64,000 bases of DNA, from positions 744,001 to 808,000 of the forward strand of contig NZ_JAFKCW010000001.1 of NCBI RefSeq assembly GCF_017254835.1, read 5' to 3'. Both the position numbers and the translations under genes were made by a program. This DNA is from Algoriphagus aestuariicola (GTDB lineage: Bacteria; Bacteroidota; Bacteroidia; Cytophagales; Cyclobacteriaceae). Under the pieces are notes generated by a model. The model did no database searches. It worked only from the letters and a program-made list of their open reading frames with translations, and was not told where the DNA came from. The number at the start of each line of letters is the position of its first letter. Within the stretch, counting starts at the first letter, position 1. This document shows positions 51,361 through 59,671 of the stretch, in pieces.

Positions 51361-52581
51361 ATGAAGCGTACGAGTGTCATTTTGTTTTTAGCCTACATAG
51401 CCTCGGCGATGCACGGATTTGCCCAGCGCGGACACGGCTCGCTATACTCCTATTTTGGCGCGGGTACCTATACCTTCGACAACTTTGGGATGGCCAAAAG
51501 GCTGGGGGGAGTCGGTTCGGCAGTCCGCTCCCCTTATTTTCTCAACCCAATAAACCCCGCTTCCCAAAACAGCCTCGAAGTGGGGTTTACCTTCCTCTTC
51601 GAAGGAGACATGAGCTACAACTACCAGGTGCTTGAAACTGAGTCGGAGGTCCAAAAGAACAACTTTTCCAACCTCAATGCCTTCCAGTTTTGGTTTCGCA
51701 CCTCAAAAAAATCGGCGTTTTCACTGGGCCTGACCCCGGTGACGCTCCAAGACTACAGCTTCTCGGATGTGGTCACCTTCGAAGGGATGCAGGAGCGGTA
51801 TATTCGGACTTATCGTGGTTGGGGAAACACTAGCAAAGCCTATATCAATTGGGCATTTGGGCTGACAGACCGGATCTCACTCGGCGTACGCCCCTCTTTT
51901 CTCTTTGCTAACTACCAGAAAGAAAGCACCTATTTGGATGCTTCCGAAAGCGGCTACATCACGGATAGGACCGGCTCCAACTCCGGCTTTGGCTTGGAAG
52001 CGGGGGTACAGGCTGAACTTCTGGCCACGCCAAAATTCAAGCTCACTTGGGGTGCAAACGCGCAGTACTACTCCAAACTGACGGGGACCTTCAATGAGGA
52101 GATTGCCACCTCCACGGATCGCCTGGTGCTGTATCAAGCCGATGAAAAGACGTCCAGCTTTAAATTGCCCAAGACGCTGCGCTCCGGTTTGGCCTTCCAG
52201 TCGGGGAAGCTGCTGATCGCAGGCGACGTGCTCTACAATTTTTCGACGGAGTCTTTTGAGAATAGCCAATCTTCCCAAGTGTATTCCCTCGGTGCCGAGT
52301 TGGTGCCGGGTTACTTTGCCCCTGAGGTGCTGAAGTCCATGAGTTTTTCGTTGGGAGGCCGGATGGACACGGGTTCCCTGGCGCTGGATGGACAAAGGGT
52401 GAAATCTTACGCCGTATCATCGGGGCTGGGCGTTCCCCTCAACCGCTCCACCAGAGTCAACCTTAGCTATCAATACCAAAAAACAGGCGAGGTGCAGACT
52501 CTTGCGTCAGAAAGCCTCCACACCATCACACTCCAATTTTCCTTTGGAGACCGCTGGTTTCAGCGGTATAAGTATGAATAA
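51361..52581 (+). CDS. Outer-membrane beta-barrel protein, porin/transport type
   Basis: This is 406 residues with a signal peptide (MKRTSVILFLAYIASAMHGFAQ). The mature N-terminus (GHGSLYSYFGAG, then RLGGVGSAVRSPYFLNPINPAS) resembles Bacteroidota FadL/OmpP1-like or PorV-like barrels that start with a glycine-rich plug and an NPA-type motif. The remainder consists of amphipathic strands to the C-terminal FSFGDRWFQRYKYE. It is divergent from the DUF4270-Kelch pair and followed nine bases later by a small secreted protein gene. A role in uptake or surface anchoring is plausible but not shown. Confidence 0.72.
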   Translation: MKRTSVILFLAYIASAMHGFAQRGHGSLYSYFGAGTYTFDNFGMAKRLGGVGSAVRSPYFLNPINPASQNSLEVGFTFLFEGDMSYNYQVLETESEVQKNNFSNLNAFQFWFRTSKKSAFSLGLTPVTLQDYSFSDVVTFEGMQERYIRTYRGWGNTSKAYINWAFGLTDRISLGVRPSFLFANYQKESTYLDASESGYITDRTGSNSGFGLEAGVQAELLATPKFKLTWGANAQYYSKLTGTFNEEIATSTDRLVLYQADEKTSSFKLPKTLRSGLAFQSGKLLIAGDVLYNFSTESFENSQSSQVYSLGAELVPGYFAPEVLKSMSFSLGGRMDTGSLALDGQRVKSYAVSSGLGVPLNRSTRVNLSYQYQKTGEVQTLASESLHTITLQFSFGDRWFQRYKYE

Positions 52582-52590
52582 ATTTTAGTT

Positions 52591-53148
52591 ATGATGAAGA
52601 TCTACTTTCTCTGGACGGGGCTACTCCTTTGCCAACTTCTCTGCCCTGTGAAAACTATAGCACAATCCGCCGCTCAACCGAGAAACAACAATACACCACG
52701 GATCAGCACCTGCACACCGGAAGAACTGATCGGGCTCATCAAATACGATCACCAAGAAGCTGCTGAAAAAATGGGGATATCACGAAGTTCGGCAAGTTTT
52801 GACAAATTTGACCGATTACTTCAAGATCACGATGCTAAGGTGGATGGCATTGTCAAAAGTCATCAGGACCTATTTGAGGGGTTATACGCTCTTAAGGCTC
52901 AATATGAAGAAAGGGCGACTCTGTTGCAGGATTTTCAACCTCTGGTCGAACTGATCCATTTGATGTATGAAAAGCTCCGGCCCATCGCTGATGAAGTGGC
53001 AAAGGAAAGTGAGTACCTCGACATATTGGTGGCGCACGTGCTTCAGGACAAACAATTTCGAAAGTGGAAGCGTTATCGGGTCAAGGTCAAAAAACGACGC
53101 GGCCCGCGCTATCCCAGACCGATGGCAGGACCATTGGTTTGGGAGTAG
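52591..53148 (+). CDS. Secreted helical protein of unknown function
   Basis: This is 185 residues with a signal peptide (MMKIYFLWTGLLLCQLLCPVKTIAQ). I do not recognise a family. The mature part starts with a Gln/Asn-rich linker, then CTPEELIGLIKYDHQEAAEKMG, long amphipathic helices with coiled-coil character (~70-150), and a very basic tail KWKRYRVKVKKRRGPRYPRP. Such a tail could bind acidic surface polymers or RNA. It lies nine bases after the barrel gene and is ended by a terminator, so it belongs to that transcript. A second ATG three bases in cannot be excluded as start. Confidence 0.6.
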   Translation: MMKIYFLWTGLLLCQLLCPVKTIAQSAAQPRNNNTPRISTCTPEELIGLIKYDHQEAAEKMGISRSSASFDKFDRLLQDHDAKVDGIVKSHQDLFEGLYALKAQYEERATLLQDFQPLVELIHLMYEKLRPIADEVAKESEYLDILVAHVLQDKQFRKWKRYRVKVKKRRGPRYPRPMAGPLVWE

Positions 53149-53156
53149 AAAAGGGA

Positions 53157-53191
53157 AAAGCCCCGAATTCCAGCGAATTCGGGGCTTTTTT
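53157..53191. terminator. Bidirectional terminator, copy 2 of an identical pair
   Basis: Stem 53157-53170 with 53175-53188, loop CAGC, followed by a T-run. It lies between the small secreted protein gene and convergent thyA. Stem and loop equal those at 46894-46925, and the bases just beyond (TTCARATCAT) are also shared. Confidence 0.9.
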
Positions 53192-53210
53192 CAGATCATC
53201 GATAATGGCG

Positions 53211-54005
53211 TCATACCGCCACCGCAGCCTTGATATGCGGATGAGGATCGTATCCCACCAGCTCAAAATCCTCAAACTTGAATCCAAAGATGTCCTTTAC
53301 CGCAGGGTTGATTTTCATTGTCGGCAGCGGTCTGCACTCACGACTAAGCTGGAGCTCTGTCTGCTCAAGATGGTTGAGGTAGAGGTGCGCGTCGCCAAAG
53401 GTGTGCACAAACTCGCCTGGCTCCAAGTCGCAGACTTGCGCCACCATCATAGTGAAAAGGGCGTAAGAGGCGATGTTGAATGGCACTCCTAGAAATACGT
53501 CGGCGCTACGCTGATAGAGTTGGCAGGAGAGCTTTCCGTCTGCCACGTAAAATTGGAAAATCGTGTGGCAAGGGGGGAGGGCCATGTCGTCCACATCGGC
53601 CACATTCCAGGCACTCACGATATGCCGGCGGCTGTCGGGCTTGGTTTTGATCTGATGGATGAGGTTTTTGATCTGGTCGATTTCCCCGCCTTTTCCATCA
53701 GGCCAGTGCCTCCACTGGTACCCATATACTGGCCCAAGGTCTCCATTTTCGTCGGCCCATTCGTCCCAAATCGAAACACCGTTTTCCTTCAACCAGGTGA
53801 TATTGCTGTCTCCTCGGAGAAACCAGAGCAATTCGACGATGATGGAGCGTAGGTGCAGTTTTTTGGTCGTCACGACTGGGAATCCCTTGGACAGGTCAAA
53901 ACGCATTTGGTGTCCAAAGATGCTGATCGTGCCAGTGCCGGTGCGATCTGTTTTTTTCACACCTTCATTGAGAATCCTTCTCATCAAGTCGTGGTATTGC
54001 TGCAT
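53211..54005 (-). CDS. thyA: Thymidylate synthase
   Basis: This is 264 residues, the same length as E. coli ThyA. It makes dTMP from dUMP using 5,10-methylenetetrahydrofolate. Visible sites are [17 protein letters not shown] near residues 20-36, the phosphate-binding Arg126/127 in [11 protein letters not shown], the nucleophile Cys146 in [30 protein letters not shown] and a C-terminal IKAAVAV, the mobile tail closing the active site. A dihydrofolate reductase gene, its usual neighbour, is not adjacent. Confidence 0.97.
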   Translation of the reverse strand: MQQYHDLMRRILNEGVKKTDRTGTGTISIFGHQMRFDLSKGFPVVTTKKLHLRSIIVELLWFLRGDSNITWLKENGVSIWDEWADENGDLGPVYGYQWRHWPDGKGGEIDQIKNLIHQIKTKPDSRRHIVSAWNVADVDDMALPPCHTIFQFYVADGKLSCQLYQRSADVFLGVPFNIASYALFTMMVAQVCDLEPGEFVHTFGDAHLYLNHLEQTELQLSRECRPLPTMKINPAVKDIFGFKFEDFELVGYDPHPHIKAAVAV

Positions 54006-54121
54006 GGTATCGGGGTAAAATTCTAGTCCGGCAAGTTAGGCCATTGCTTCAAAATTTGGTAGTAAAAGATTCAAATCTCCGGATATTGTCGAGACGATGG
54101 CGCTAGATTGGGCGGGGGGGA

Positions 54122-55162
54122 CTATTTCATTCCCTCCCAGGTAAAGGTCGCAGAGACTGGATAGTGATCTGAATAATCCACTTCGCGATGGGTGTTAAAA
54201 TAGACGGGTTTGAGGGATGGATCCGCGAAAATATGGTCGATCCTGAGGAAGAAAAGTATCCGGTTGTACGTGAATTCAAATCCTCTTCCGGCTTCTTCAA
54301 AGGCATTGTCCAACTTTTCACTTAGCCTGAAATAGACATAAGAGTAGGGTACCTCATTCAGATCGCCCATGAGGATCACCGGATGAGGACTGTTGTTGAT
54401 GTGTTCGTAGAGCATCGATAGCTGTTGCGCACGCGCCAGGCTTCCCCTGTGCAATTTGCCCAAAGTCTGTCTATATACCTGCTGAGCCCGATCATAGTCG
54501 TTGAGCGAGCCCGTCTCTATGGCCATGGACTCTAGGTGAGCGTTATAGATCCTCAGCGTATCATTGCCAACCTGAATGTCAGCGAAAATCGCTCCGTTAG
54601 TAACTTGATTATCAAATACAACACCGTGGTTGAGGATGGGATAGCGGGAAAAAATCGCCATTCCCTGTGACCTTTTCTGGGGATTGCCATCGACGATATG
54701 ATAGACGTGTTCGTACTCTCCATCCTTCGTCAAGAATTTGAGTGCATTTCTGGTAGAGGAGGTGTTGTCTTGATAGAATTCTTGGAAAGATTTGATGTCT
54801 GCCGGGTGTTCGGCCAGCCAAGTGAAGACGTTGGGATCAAGTTGGTCTGTTTTCTTTTTCCGATAAAAAAAGCTGTGGGCATTGTAGGTCAAGACTTTCA
54901 GTCCTTCGGCGTCTTCGTTGCGCGGATGGATCTGAAAGCTGATTAGCAGAAATTTGTATCCTATCAGCAACGCCGCTAAAGGGAAAAAAGCAAGTCTTCT
55001 CCAGGACAATGCCAAGACGGCAAACAGGAAGATATTGACAATCAGGATGACTGGGATAAAGAAGGGAAGCAATCCCGCAAAACGGAATATCTCAGGAGAA
55101 ACAAAGACACTGGAATAGAGAACCAGCGATAGCAAAAATACCGGAACTGTAATAAATTTCAT
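54122..55162 (-). CDS. Membrane-attached endonuclease/exonuclease/phosphatase family protein
   Basis: This is 346 residues. Two to three transmembrane helices (residues ~5-75) precede the catalytic domain. EEP motifs are seen in order: LTYNAHSFFYRK with the conserved Asn, IKSFQEFYQ with the metal-binding Glu, IYNAHLESMA, LMGDLNEVPYSYVY with Asp/Asn, IDHIFADPS and SDHYPVSATF with the final catalytic His. Bacteroidota proteins of this type are thought to act outside the cytoplasmic membrane on phosphoesters, perhaps nucleic acid or lipid. Substrate cannot be defined. It is monocistronic. Confidence 0.87.
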   Translation of the reverse strand: MKFITVPVFLLSLVLYSSVFVSPEIFRFAGLLPFFIPVILIVNIFLFAVLALSWRRLAFFPLAALLIGYKFLLISFQIHPRNEDAEGLKVLTYNAHSFFYRKKKTDQLDPNVFTWLAEHPADIKSFQEFYQDNTSSTRNALKFLTKDGEYEHVYHIVDGNPQKRSQGMAIFSRYPILNHGVVFDNQVTNGAIFADIQVGNDTLRIYNAHLESMAIETGSLNDYDRAQQVYRQTLGKLHRGSLARAQQLSMLYEHINNSPHPVILMGDLNEVPYSYVYFRLSEKLDNAFEEAGRGFEFTYNRILFFLRIDHIFADPSLKPVYFNTHREVDYSDHYPVSATFTWEGMK

Positions 55163-55347
55163 CTAGGTTGGGTAGAGAGCAAAAGAAACAAACCCGATTT
55201 CAAAAGTGGTGATTTTCGCGTCATTTTCAATATTGTTCAGTTTCTGGTTGGACAAATCATTCTTACTCAAAGTTCCTTCCAAGGGTTACAAATGCCGGGT
55301 CCAAAATCCTGCCAAGCGGCTTAATCAAATTTTGACCCGACACTTGG

Positions 55348-55377
55348 AATCACGTGATTTAGTTTAATTTTACGTAA
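55348..55377. promoter_or_regulatory. Two ACGT-centred palindromes upstream of the DUF2911 gene
   Basis: AATCACGTGATT (55348-55359) is a perfect 12-base palindrome. TTACGTAA (55370-55377) is a second one, 12 bases on. They lie 30-59 bases before the ATG, where a dimeric regulator could act. A TTTG at 55331 might be a -33 element, but no matching -7 was found. Confidence 0.3.
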
Positions 55378-55406
55378 TTACCCAACAAATTAATCATCTA
55401 CCTCCC

Positions 55407-55982
55407 ATGAAAAAGTTTTCGAATAGTTGGTTGACAGCATTCATTTTCGCATCGATCTTGGCATGCCAGCCCAAGACTGCGGAGACCAGTGCTGAAGCTA
55501 CCGCTGAAGAGTCCACGACTGCCGAAACGGCTGAGAGTGAGCAACGACCCAGCCCTTTGATGGTCGAAGAAGGGCAGATCGCCGGGAAATCCATCGCAGT
55601 TCACTATGGTGCCCCATCGGTCAAGGGAAGGGCCATTTGGGGGGATCTGGTACCCTACAATATCGTTTGGAGAACCGGAGCGAACGAGGCAACCTATGTC
55701 GAGATACCGCAGGATGTCAACGTAGAGGGGCAAACCTTGGCCGCAGGCAAGTATTCCCTTTTTACCATCCCAAAAGAGAAGGGGCCATGGACCGTGATCT
55801 TCAATTCAGACTGGGAATTAGAGCACGGGCACTTTCAATACGATGAAAAGAAGGACGTATTGAGAGTAGAATCTTCTCCGGTTTGGGAAGAAACCTCAAC
55901 CGAACAACTCAGTATCAAGATCGAATCTCCCGGCTTGGTAATTCGCTGGGACAAGTTGAAGCTTCCTATTGTAATTCAATAA
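55407..55982 (+). CDS. DUF2911 lipoprotein
   Basis: This is 191 residues. Lipobox SILAC puts the lipidated Cys at 20; a low-complexity Ala/Glu/Thr linker follows (to about residue 48). The DUF2911 domain shows the typical SIAVHYGAPSVKGRAIWGDLVPY, VWRTGANEATYVE and LAAGKYSLFTIP motifs and a last strand LVIRWDKLKLPI. The family is abundant in Bacteroidota, anchored in the outer membrane, with no assigned role. Upstream palindromes suggest local regulation; an intrinsic terminator follows after nine bases. Confidence 0.9.
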   Translation: MKKFSNSWLTAFIFASILACQPKTAETSAEATAEESTTAETAESEQRPSPLMVEEGQIAGKSIAVHYGAPSVKGRAIWGDLVPYNIVWRTGANEATYVEIPQDVNVEGQTLAAGKYSLFTIPKEKGPWTVIFNSDWELEHGHFQYDEKKDVLRVESSPVWEETSTEQLSIKIESPGLVIRWDKLKLPIVIQ

Positions 55983-55991
55983 TTCAAACGC

Positions 55992-56027
55992 AAAAAAATC
56001 CTTGGACGAACATCCGGGGATTTTTTT
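55992..56027. terminator. Intrinsic terminator after the DUF2911 gene
   Basis: A 14-pair stem with two G-T wobbles (55992-56005 with 56014-56027, loop of eight) has an A7 run on the left arm and T7 on the right. Confidence 0.85.
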
Positions 56028-56110
56028 GTGCTTGACCATGGGGCTGACAACTCAGTAGATTTTGTGCGACACCGCATTACATTTCCCTTTACCACCATGA
56101 CTGACCTTTG

Positions 56111-58525
56111 ATGAAGTATTTTTCTTTCCTTCTGGTGTTGGGTGTTACGATTGCCCTCGCCGTATTGGTTTCCATCCCGATTGGCCAAATTCCGCCCATT
56201 GCTCCTTTGCTGGACCCAAACCACGGATTTTGGCAGAATAGCATCAGCGAGGATGAGCTAGCTGCGGAGGAGTTGACGCTGGAAAACCTTACTGCTCCAG
56301 TAGAGGTCGTTTATGACCAAAATCTCATTCCTCACATTTTTGCAGAAAGTGAAGCTGATCTCTATCGGGCCCAGGGATATGTGACCGCCCAGCATAGGCT
56401 TTGGCAAATGGAGTTTCAAACCATGGCGGCCGCTGGAAGGGTCTCCGAAATCGTGGGGCCGATAGCGCTTGATCTCGACCGTATGACCCGGCGAAAGGGG
56501 CTGGCTTTTGGAGCTGAGCTAGGTATGAAATTCCTCCAGGAAAACGACCCGGAGACACTTGCTCTCGTGGAGGCCTATGCGGACGGGGTCAACCAATACA
56601 TCGCCCAGCTGAGTGACGCCAGACTCCCCGTCGAATATAAAATCCTCAACTATAGACCGGAACCTTGGTCAGCTTTCAAGTCTCTTTTGCTCCTCAAGTA
56701 CATGTCCGACATGCTGGTGGGAGATAGGGATTTGGAGTTTACCAACCTTCGGAAGATCCTCGGCGAGGCTAAACTGGACAGACTTTATCCTGAATTTCCT
56801 TCGGAAAATGATCCAGTCATCGAAGCCGCCCATGTCTGGGACTTCGAGCCATTGCCAGTTTTGAAGCCCGATTCTATGGCTTATCCGGATGAAGAGCTTT
56901 TGATATCCCCTCTTTCCCAGCCGGAAGAGGGCACGGGCTCAAACAACTGGGCGGTAGCTGGGAAAAAAACCAAGAACGGGAACCCTATCCTTGCCAATGA
57001 TCCACACCTGAGTCTAAATCTGCCCTCTCTTTGGTATGCCATGCAACTGAGCACCCCTTCAAATACCGTGAAAGGAGCAACCCTCCCTGGAGCGCTTGGT
57101 GTAATATCAGGATTCAATCAGGATATCGCATGGGGAGTCACCAATGCCACTCGGGATACGAGAGACTGGTACAAAATCACCTTTCAGGATGAAAGCAGGA
57201 AGGCATATCAATATGGAACGACATGGAAGCCCGCCGAGAGACGTATCGAGGAGATCAAGATCAAAGGGCAAGAGGCATTTATCGACACGGTTATTTACAC
57301 CCACTACGGGCCTATTGTGTATGACCGGTCTTTCAGAGCTGAGAGGCAGGATATCAACTTTGCGCTGAAGTGGACTGTGCATATGGGCTCAAACGAGCAG
57401 AAGACTTTTTTGCTCATGAACAAGGCGAAAAACCACAACGACTACAATAGGGCGTTGGATCACTATACCGCACCAGCGCAAAACTTTGTGTTTGCCTGCA
57501 AATCCGGTGACATAGCCATGAGGATCCAAGGTAAATTTCCTCTGAAATGGCCAGGGCAGGGGAAGTTTTTGATGGACGGGGCAGATCCAAAAATGGAATG
57601 GCAGGGATACATTCCCAATGAGCAAAATGCTAGTACTCTGAATCCCGAACGGGGATTTGTGTCTTCGGCAAATCAGCACCCGACCGACTCGACGTACCCC
57701 TACTATGTGTTTGACAACAGCTATGAGCACTACCGCAATCGACGCTTGAACAGGAAGCTTGGTGAAATGGAGCAGATCACGGTGGAGGATATGATGGGGT
57801 TACAGTTTGACGATTATAATCTCCAAGCGGCGGAAGCGCTGCCAATATTGATCCGACTGTTGGGGACCTACAAGGCCGACTCGCCGGAAGCGGAAAAATA
57901 CCTGCAGGAGTTAAAGTCATGGGATTTCTTTGCGGATCCCAATCAAAAAGGGCAAACGCTGTATTCTATTTGGTCAAGCGAGACTTTTGAAAGTATCTGG
58001 CGGGAGCTTTTGGAAAGCAAGGCAGCAGTCGTCCGTCCCTCAAGCTACCAAACTGTTGAATTAATGGCCAAATCCGAACAGGATTCTATTTTCGAAGTGA
58101 AGTCAGTAGACGGTGTGGAGGCTGCGGATTATCACGTCAGGTTAGGTTTTGACTCTATGCTCGTTGTGATGGAAAAATGGGAGGCCGAGCAGGGTGACTA
58201 TTCTTGGGCAAACTACAAAAAAACGACAATCCAGCATTTGGTGCCAACTTTCAAGTCTTTCTCGGTAGTCAATGTGTATACAGGAGGCGGATCGGGTATT
58301 TTAAATGCAACCGGCAGCCGACATGGGGCCAGCTGGAGGATGGTGGTGGAGCTTGGATCACAAGTTCAGGCCTTTGGTGTCTACCCAGGCGGACAGTCCG
58401 GCAATCCCGGCAGCAAATTTTATGAGAATTTTATCCCTGTTTGGGCGAATGGGGGGTATTTGGACTTCGGCTTTAGAATGAAGGGAGATGTAGATAATGT
58501 CCTCTTTAAAACCACACTAAAATAA
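56111..58525 (+). CDS. Penicillin acylase family (Ntn-hydrolase) protein
   Basis: This is 804 residues from the ATG at 56111; a TTG three bases upstream is not needed. An N-terminal hydrophobic segment (residues 3-28) anchors or exports it. The A-chain region has VVYDQNLIPHIFAESEADLYRAQGY, the usual start of the family. The nucleophile is Ser277 in GTGSNNWAVAG, the residue that becomes the N-terminus of the B-chain after autocleavage. Then LANDPHLSLNLPSLWY and GVISGFNQDIAWGVTNATRDT, including oxyanion-site residues, follow. Such enzymes hydrolyse amides, including beta-lactam side chains or acyl-homoserine lactones; the substrate here is unknown. The next gene starts six bases on. Confidence 0.9.
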   Translation: MKYFSFLLVLGVTIALAVLVSIPIGQIPPIAPLLDPNHGFWQNSISEDELAAEELTLENLTAPVEVVYDQNLIPHIFAESEADLYRAQGYVTAQHRLWQMEFQTMAAAGRVSEIVGPIALDLDRMTRRKGLAFGAELGMKFLQENDPETLALVEAYADGVNQYIAQLSDARLPVEYKILNYRPEPWSAFKSLLLLKYMSDMLVGDRDLEFTNLRKILGEAKLDRLYPEFPSENDPVIEAAHVWDFEPLPVLKPDSMAYPDEELLISPLSQPEEGTGSNNWAVAGKKTKNGNPILANDPHLSLNLPSLWYAMQLSTPSNTVKGATLPGALGVISGFNQDIAWGVTNATRDTRDWYKITFQDESRKAYQYGTTWKPAERRIEEIKIKGQEAFIDTVIYTHYGPIVYDRSFRAERQDINFALKWTVHMGSNEQKTFLLMNKAKNHNDYNRALDHYTAPAQNFVFACKSGDIAMRIQGKFPLKWPGQGKFLMDGADPKMEWQGYIPNEQNASTLNPERGFVSSANQHPTDSTYPYYVFDNSYEHYRNRRLNRKLGEMEQITVEDMMGLQFDDYNLQAAEALPILIRLLGTYKADSPEAEKYLQELKSWDFFADPNQKGQTLYSIWSSETFESIWRELLESKAAVVRPSSYQTVELMAKSEQDSIFEVKSVDGVEAADYHVRLGFDSMLVVMEKWEAEQGDYSWANYKKTTIQHLVPTFKSFSVVNVYTGGGSGILNATGSRHGASWRMVVELGSQVQAFGVYPGGQSGNPGSKFYENFIPVWANGGYLDFGFRMKGDVDNVLFKTTLK

Positions 58526-58531
58526 ACTGAC

Positions 58532-58903
58532 ATGCGATTTATCTTTCTTACCATACTTGTTGCCCTGCTTGTGGTTTTTCTCAATTCGGTTGGACCATTT
58601 TGGATGGTGATGATAGGCATTGCTTTTTTGAGTGCCTTGATTTCTCCCAATGGATTTGGAGGGTTTATGGGAGGGGGACTAGGAATGGGACTGGCTTGGC
58701 TAGGGCAATGCATTTATTTGGGCATCAATACGTCAAGTCCTCTGCCAGACAGAATGGGTGAATTGATGGGTATGGGCTCTGGCATGACCCTGATCGCCAT
58801 TACAGGAGTCGTTGGTTTTTTGCTCGGGGGATTTAGTGGGTGGACGGGTATACTATTCCGAAAAATGTTTCAAAAAACACCTGAAAACGTCTATAGAGGA
58901 TAG
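58532..58903 (+). CDS. Small integral membrane protein of unknown function
   Basis: This is 123 residues with about three to four hydrophobic helices rich in glycine (GFGGFMGGGLGMGLAWLG; TGVVGFLLGGFSGWTG). It follows the penicillin acylase gene by six bases and is probably cotranscribed. I do not recognise a family; glycine-zipper patterns suggest helix packing or oligomers. The C-terminal FRKMFQKTPENVYRG is cytoplasmic by the positive-inside rule. Confidence 0.6.
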   Translation: MRFIFLTILVALLVVFLNSVGPFWMVMIGIAFLSALISPNGFGGFMGGGLGMGLAWLGQCIYLGINTSSPLPDRMGELMGMGSGMTLIAITGVVGFLLGGFSGWTGILFRKMFQKTPENVYRG

Positions 58904-58970
58904 TTTTTGGCGGAATCGGCCATCCTTCTTTTTTTGCAAAAGCGCATATTTATTTTTTCAGTTGATCGGA

Positions 58971-58991
58971 ATGAGTACCTTTGTTACTCAT
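58971..58991 (+). promoter_or_regulatory. Promoter with overlapping operator-like dyad before the polysaccharide locus
   Basis: TACCTTTG at 58976-58983 matches the Bacteroidota -7 element TAnnTTTG exactly, 24 bases before the ATG of the regulator. It lies inside a perfect 7-base inverted repeat, ATGAGTA (58971-58977) and TACTCAT (58985-58991), with a 7-base centre. A protein bound to the dyad would cover the -7 element, so repression is expected. The -33 region is T-rich but not an exact TTTG. Confidence 0.5.
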
Positions 58992-59007
58992 TATTTGCTG
59001 ACTTTTT

Positions 59008-59526
59008 ATGCTTGAATCGTTAATCACTTCAAAGACTCGATTGCGTCTATTGATAAAGTTTTTTGTCAATTCCCAAAATCACAGTCACTTAAGGGGACTC
59101 GCGGACGAGTTTGGGGAATCTACCAATGCGATTCGCAAAGAACTGAACAACCTCACTGACGCGGGAATTCTGGTCAAGCATTCCGACAAGAACAAAATCG
59201 AATATCAAGCCAATACGCATCATCCATTCTACACGAATATCCGGGACATCATCAGAAAATATCTGGGATTGGATATGCTTTTGGAGCAGATTTTGGAAAG
59301 AATGGGCGATGTGGATCAGGTAGTTCTGATAGGAGACATAGCAAGGGGTAGCGATACCGGTACTATTGACGTATTGGTAACTGGAGACAGTCTCAATGAG
59401 GATTATTTCCATCACCTCACCCAGCGATTGGAGCAATTAATTGACCGAAAAGTAATTTTCAACTTGGCTTCCGGACGTTTTTCTTCGGACGGGCTGATCC
59501 TGTTTGACCGTCAGGCAGGGGTTTAA
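59008..59526 (+). CDS. Winged-helix regulator fused to a degenerate nucleotidyltransferase fold
   Basis: This is 172 residues. Residues 1-68 form a winged helix of ArsR/MarR size (LRGLADEFGESTNAIRKELNNLTDAGILV). Residues ~104-170 resemble the MNT-type nucleotidyltransferase core: VVLIGDIARGSDTGTIDVLV at 105-124. The usual GS is GD (109-110), and of the DxD metal pair only Asp121 remains; the first is Thr119. So it is likely a ligand-sensing domain and not an enzyme. Similar proteins stand at the head of exopolysaccharide loci in Bacteroidota, as here before the Wza-like and Ugd genes. A dyad over its promoter suggests autoregulation. Confidence 0.78.
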   Translation: MLESLITSKTRLRLLIKFFVNSQNHSHLRGLADEFGESTNAIRKELNNLTDAGILVKHSDKNKIEYQANTHHPFYTNIRDIIRKYLGLDMLLEQILERMGDVDQVVLIGDIARGSDTGTIDVLVTGDSLNEDYFHHLTQRLEQLIDRKVIFNLASGRFSSDGLILFDRQAGV

Positions 59527-59671
59527 GGATGTTATTGCATACTAAATCAAACATGCTAGGCACAGGTGTTGTGACTGAAAGGGCGAAGCTGTACAAGGTG
59601 TGGCGATTTTCAATAAAAGATGCGACTTTAGCAGGTCGAAAAATTGAACCCATAATTTTCAAGGAAAAATA

